From NCBI GenBank assembly GCA_949152475.1, contig OX424567.1, positions 31,707,402 to 31,771,401 on the forward strand: a stretch of DNA of 64,000 nt. The letters run 5' to 3'. The position numbers and the translations under genes were made by a program. Shown here piece after piece: positions 62,036 to 64,000 of this stretch. The notes beneath the pieces were generated by a model, which saw only the letters and a program-made list of their open reading frames with translations, was not told the origin of the DNA and ran no database searches. Numbering within the stretch: the stretch's first letter is position 1; the number at the start of each line of letters is the position of its first letter. Source of the DNA: Terebella lapidaria. Lineage: Eukaryota > Annelida > Polychaeta > Terebellida > Terebellidae.

Positions 62036-63621
62036 AATATAATTATGATCAAGAAAGCCACACTCTAGTCTGGCCGTAGTATTCCTACTGTGGCCAGTGC
62101 GGTTAGTTTTTTTTTTCAAAAAGTTGACTGCTGCAAGTAAATAAATTGTTGCTTGAAACAGTGGTAGGGCTGACATTTTATGCTGAATGAAGTTAACAGT
62201 ATTCACACTAGTACCCCACTACACATATATGTTTGTTGTCAGCCAACAACAATAATAATAATATAAATAACCATACTGGCCATAGTATTTCTACTATGGC
62301 CAGTATGGTAATTTTTTTTATAAAAGTTGACTGCTACGAGTAAATAAATTTTTGCTTGAAACAGTGATAGAGCTGGTAAGCCCACTTTGTGCTGAATGAA
62401 GATAACAGTATTCACATATACTACAGGTATATGTTTGTTGTTAGCCAACAATAATAATAATAATCAAAATAACCATACTGGTCATAATATTTCTACTATG
62501 GCCAGTATGGTATTTTTTTCTTCAAAAGTTGACTGCTACGAGTAAATACATTTTTGCATGAAACAGTGGTAGGGCTGACTTTCCCATTTTGTGCTGAATG
62601 AAGTTAACAGTATTCACATACTAGTACCCCACTACAGGTATATGTTTGTTGTTAGCCAACAATAATAATACTAATCAAAATAACCATACTGGCCTATGGC
62701 CAGTATGGTATTTTCTTTTATAAAAGTTGACTGGTACGAGTAAATAAATTTTTGCCTGAAATAGTGGTAGGGCTGACTTTCCCATTTTGTGCTGAATGAA
62801 GTTAACAGTATTCACATACTAGTACCCTACTACAGGTATATGTTCGTTGTTAGCCAACAACAATAATAATAATAATAATCAAAATAACCATACTGGCCAT
62901 AGTATGTCTACTATGCCCAGTATGGTAATTTGTGTTATAAAAGTTGACTGCTACGAGTAAATAAATTTTTGCTTGAAACAGTGGTAGGGCTGACTTCTAT
63001 TTTACGCTGAATGAAGTTAACAGTATTCACATACTAGTACTCTACTACAGGTATATATGTTTGTTGTTAGCCAATAATAATAATAATAATCAAAATAACC
63101 ATACTGGCCATGGTATTTCTACTATGGCCAGTATGGTAATTTGTTTTATAAAAGTTGACTGCTACGAGTAAATAAATTTTTGCCTGAAACAGTGGTAGGG
63201 CTGACTTTGCTATTTTATGCTGAATGAAGTTAACAGTATTCACATACTAGTACTCTACTACAGGTATATGTTTGTTGTTAGCCAACAATAATAATAATAA
63301 TCAAAATAACCATACTGGTCATAGTATTTCTACTATGGCCAGTATGGTATTTTTTTTTATAACAGTTGGCTGCTAGAAGTAAAAATAATTTTGCTTGAAA
63401 CAGTGTGGAGCTGGCAAGCCTACTTGATGCTGAATGAAGTTAATGGTATTCACATAAGTTGACTGCTACAAGTAAATAAATTTTTGCTTGAAACAGTGGT
63501 AGAGCTGACAAGCCCAGTTTATGCTGAATGAAGTTAACAGTATTCACATACTAGTACCCTACTACAGGTATATATTTGTTGTGAGCCAACAATGATAATA
63601 ATAATCAAAACAACCATACTG
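62036..63621 (+). repeat. ~200-bp tandem repeat with 18-bp inverted-repeat ends
   Basis: The GTTGACTGCTACGAGTAAAT motif recurs at 62123, 62326, 62528, 62726, 62943, 63154, 63364 and 63458: eight units of about 198-217 bp, the second-last shortened to 94. Each unit runs from TACTATGGCCAGTATGGT to ACCATACTGGCCATAGTA, so its ends are inverted repeats. It also carries a small TTGTTG/CAACAA stem and an AAT run. The array ends at 63621 inside an inverted-repeat arm. This looks like a tandem array of a short MITE-like element. Units are only about 90% alike, so it is older than the 908-bp array. Confidence 0.85.
62270..62309. other. Perfect 18-bp hairpin at a unit junction
   Basis: ACCATACTGGCCATAGTA, loop TTTC, then the exact inverse. 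Related hairpins occur at 62472-62511, 62887-62926, 63098-63137 and 63309-63348. A shortened 12-bp-stem form with a 3-bp loop is at 62683-62709. Confidence 0.9.
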
Positions 63622-64000
63622 TTTTGCCATAAGGCCGAAATTAATCTCTGTTTCGCTCTGTGACGCACCATTTCCGAGATACGGCCAAACAGTAGGTGCC
63701 TAGTCGGGAAAGAAATTCGACACCAGGGTGTTTGTATAGTGCCAGGAGGCCAAAAAAAGTTTTGCTCTACGATGCACCGTTTCCGAGATATGGCCAAACA
63801 AAAAGGGCCGAGTCGTAGAAAAAAAATCAACACCAGGAGTCGTCTCGACCCAAGATACCCTAGTCTAGTTTGACTAGTGCCAGTGGGCTGAAATTGAGCT
63901 CCGTTTTGCTCTAAGGCACACCGTTTCCGAGAAACAGGCAATCAAGAAGTGCTGAGTCGGCGAAAAAAAAATCGACACCAGGGGTCGTCTCGATCAAAGT
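63622..64000 (+). repeat. Short tandem repeat around CACCGTTTCCGAGA
   Basis: Three irregular units contain TTTCCGAGA at 63671, 63780 and 63924 (spacing 109 and 144). They also share TTTTGCTCT, GGCCAAACA, GAGTCG, an A-run and GACACCAGG...TCGTCTCGA. It continues past the right edge. I do not recognise the family. A long open frame on the minus strand across it reflects the repeat and is not counted as a gene. Confidence 0.6.

Noticed and set aside
63534-63941. 135-codon minus-strand open frame with repeated SRKRC/EQN-like blocks
   Set aside because: The internal protein repeats simply mirror the DNA tandem units, and the frame continues into the AAT-rich hairpin tandem. No recognisable domain.

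Overview
The window is non-coding repeat DNA from a eukaryote. I see no protein-coding gene, no rRNA and no intact tRNA gene. The base composition is AT-rich. The element families carry a 5' dyad, a TTTG/TCTG microsatellite, tandem cores and a 3' GGCC hairpin, which resembles the non-autonomous Helentron (Helitron2/HINE) and 'pearl'-type elements known from bivalve molluscs and other invertebrates. A marine invertebrate, perhaps a bivalve, is my best guess, and that is inference only.

Layout. (1) Positions 1-59111 are a head-to-tail satellite array with a 908-bp monomer. It holds 47 complete monomers plus one partial at each end, and it runs off the left edge of the window. Monomers differ by only a handful of substitutions and by 4-bp steps in a (TTTG)5(TCTG)5 microsatellite. 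(2) Five insertions interrupt the array: a 4.39-kb composite (9065-13456), three apparently identical 2.68-kb elements (14361-17038, 17947-20624, 22434-25111) and a 2.36-kb element (33292-35652). All lie in the same orientation, and all sit inside the TTTG run of a monomer. Removing each one from T to T restores exactly (TTTG)5(TCTG)5, so each went in between two Ts with no target duplication. This is the known signature of Helentrons. (3) At 59112 the array breaks into a diverged flank: an old copy of the 2.68-kb family (59214-60246), a tandem 3'-end/1037-bp unit (60247-61444) and a truncated AGGTCA-rich element (61445-about 61750). (4) Positions 61751-62035 are unique DNA with short hairpins and two CTCF-like motifs. 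(5) Positions 62036-63621 are a tandem array of a roughly 200-bp unit with 18-bp terminal inverted repeats, so each junction folds as a hairpin. (6) Positions 63622-64000 are a different short tandem repeat that runs off the right edge.

How the parts relate. The satellite monomer and both inserted families share a 5' module (dyad, ATGTTGGTCA spacer, microsatellite, then a CCACAGTTTT start of the body). Both inserted families also end in a copy of the 5' dyad arm, a GGCC hairpin and CTCG. The monomer has the 5' module but no 3' terminator. The simplest reading is a satellite grown from a terminator-less rolling-circle element, whose own microsatellite then served repeatedly as the landing site for relatives. 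Later array amplification copied one insertion three times.
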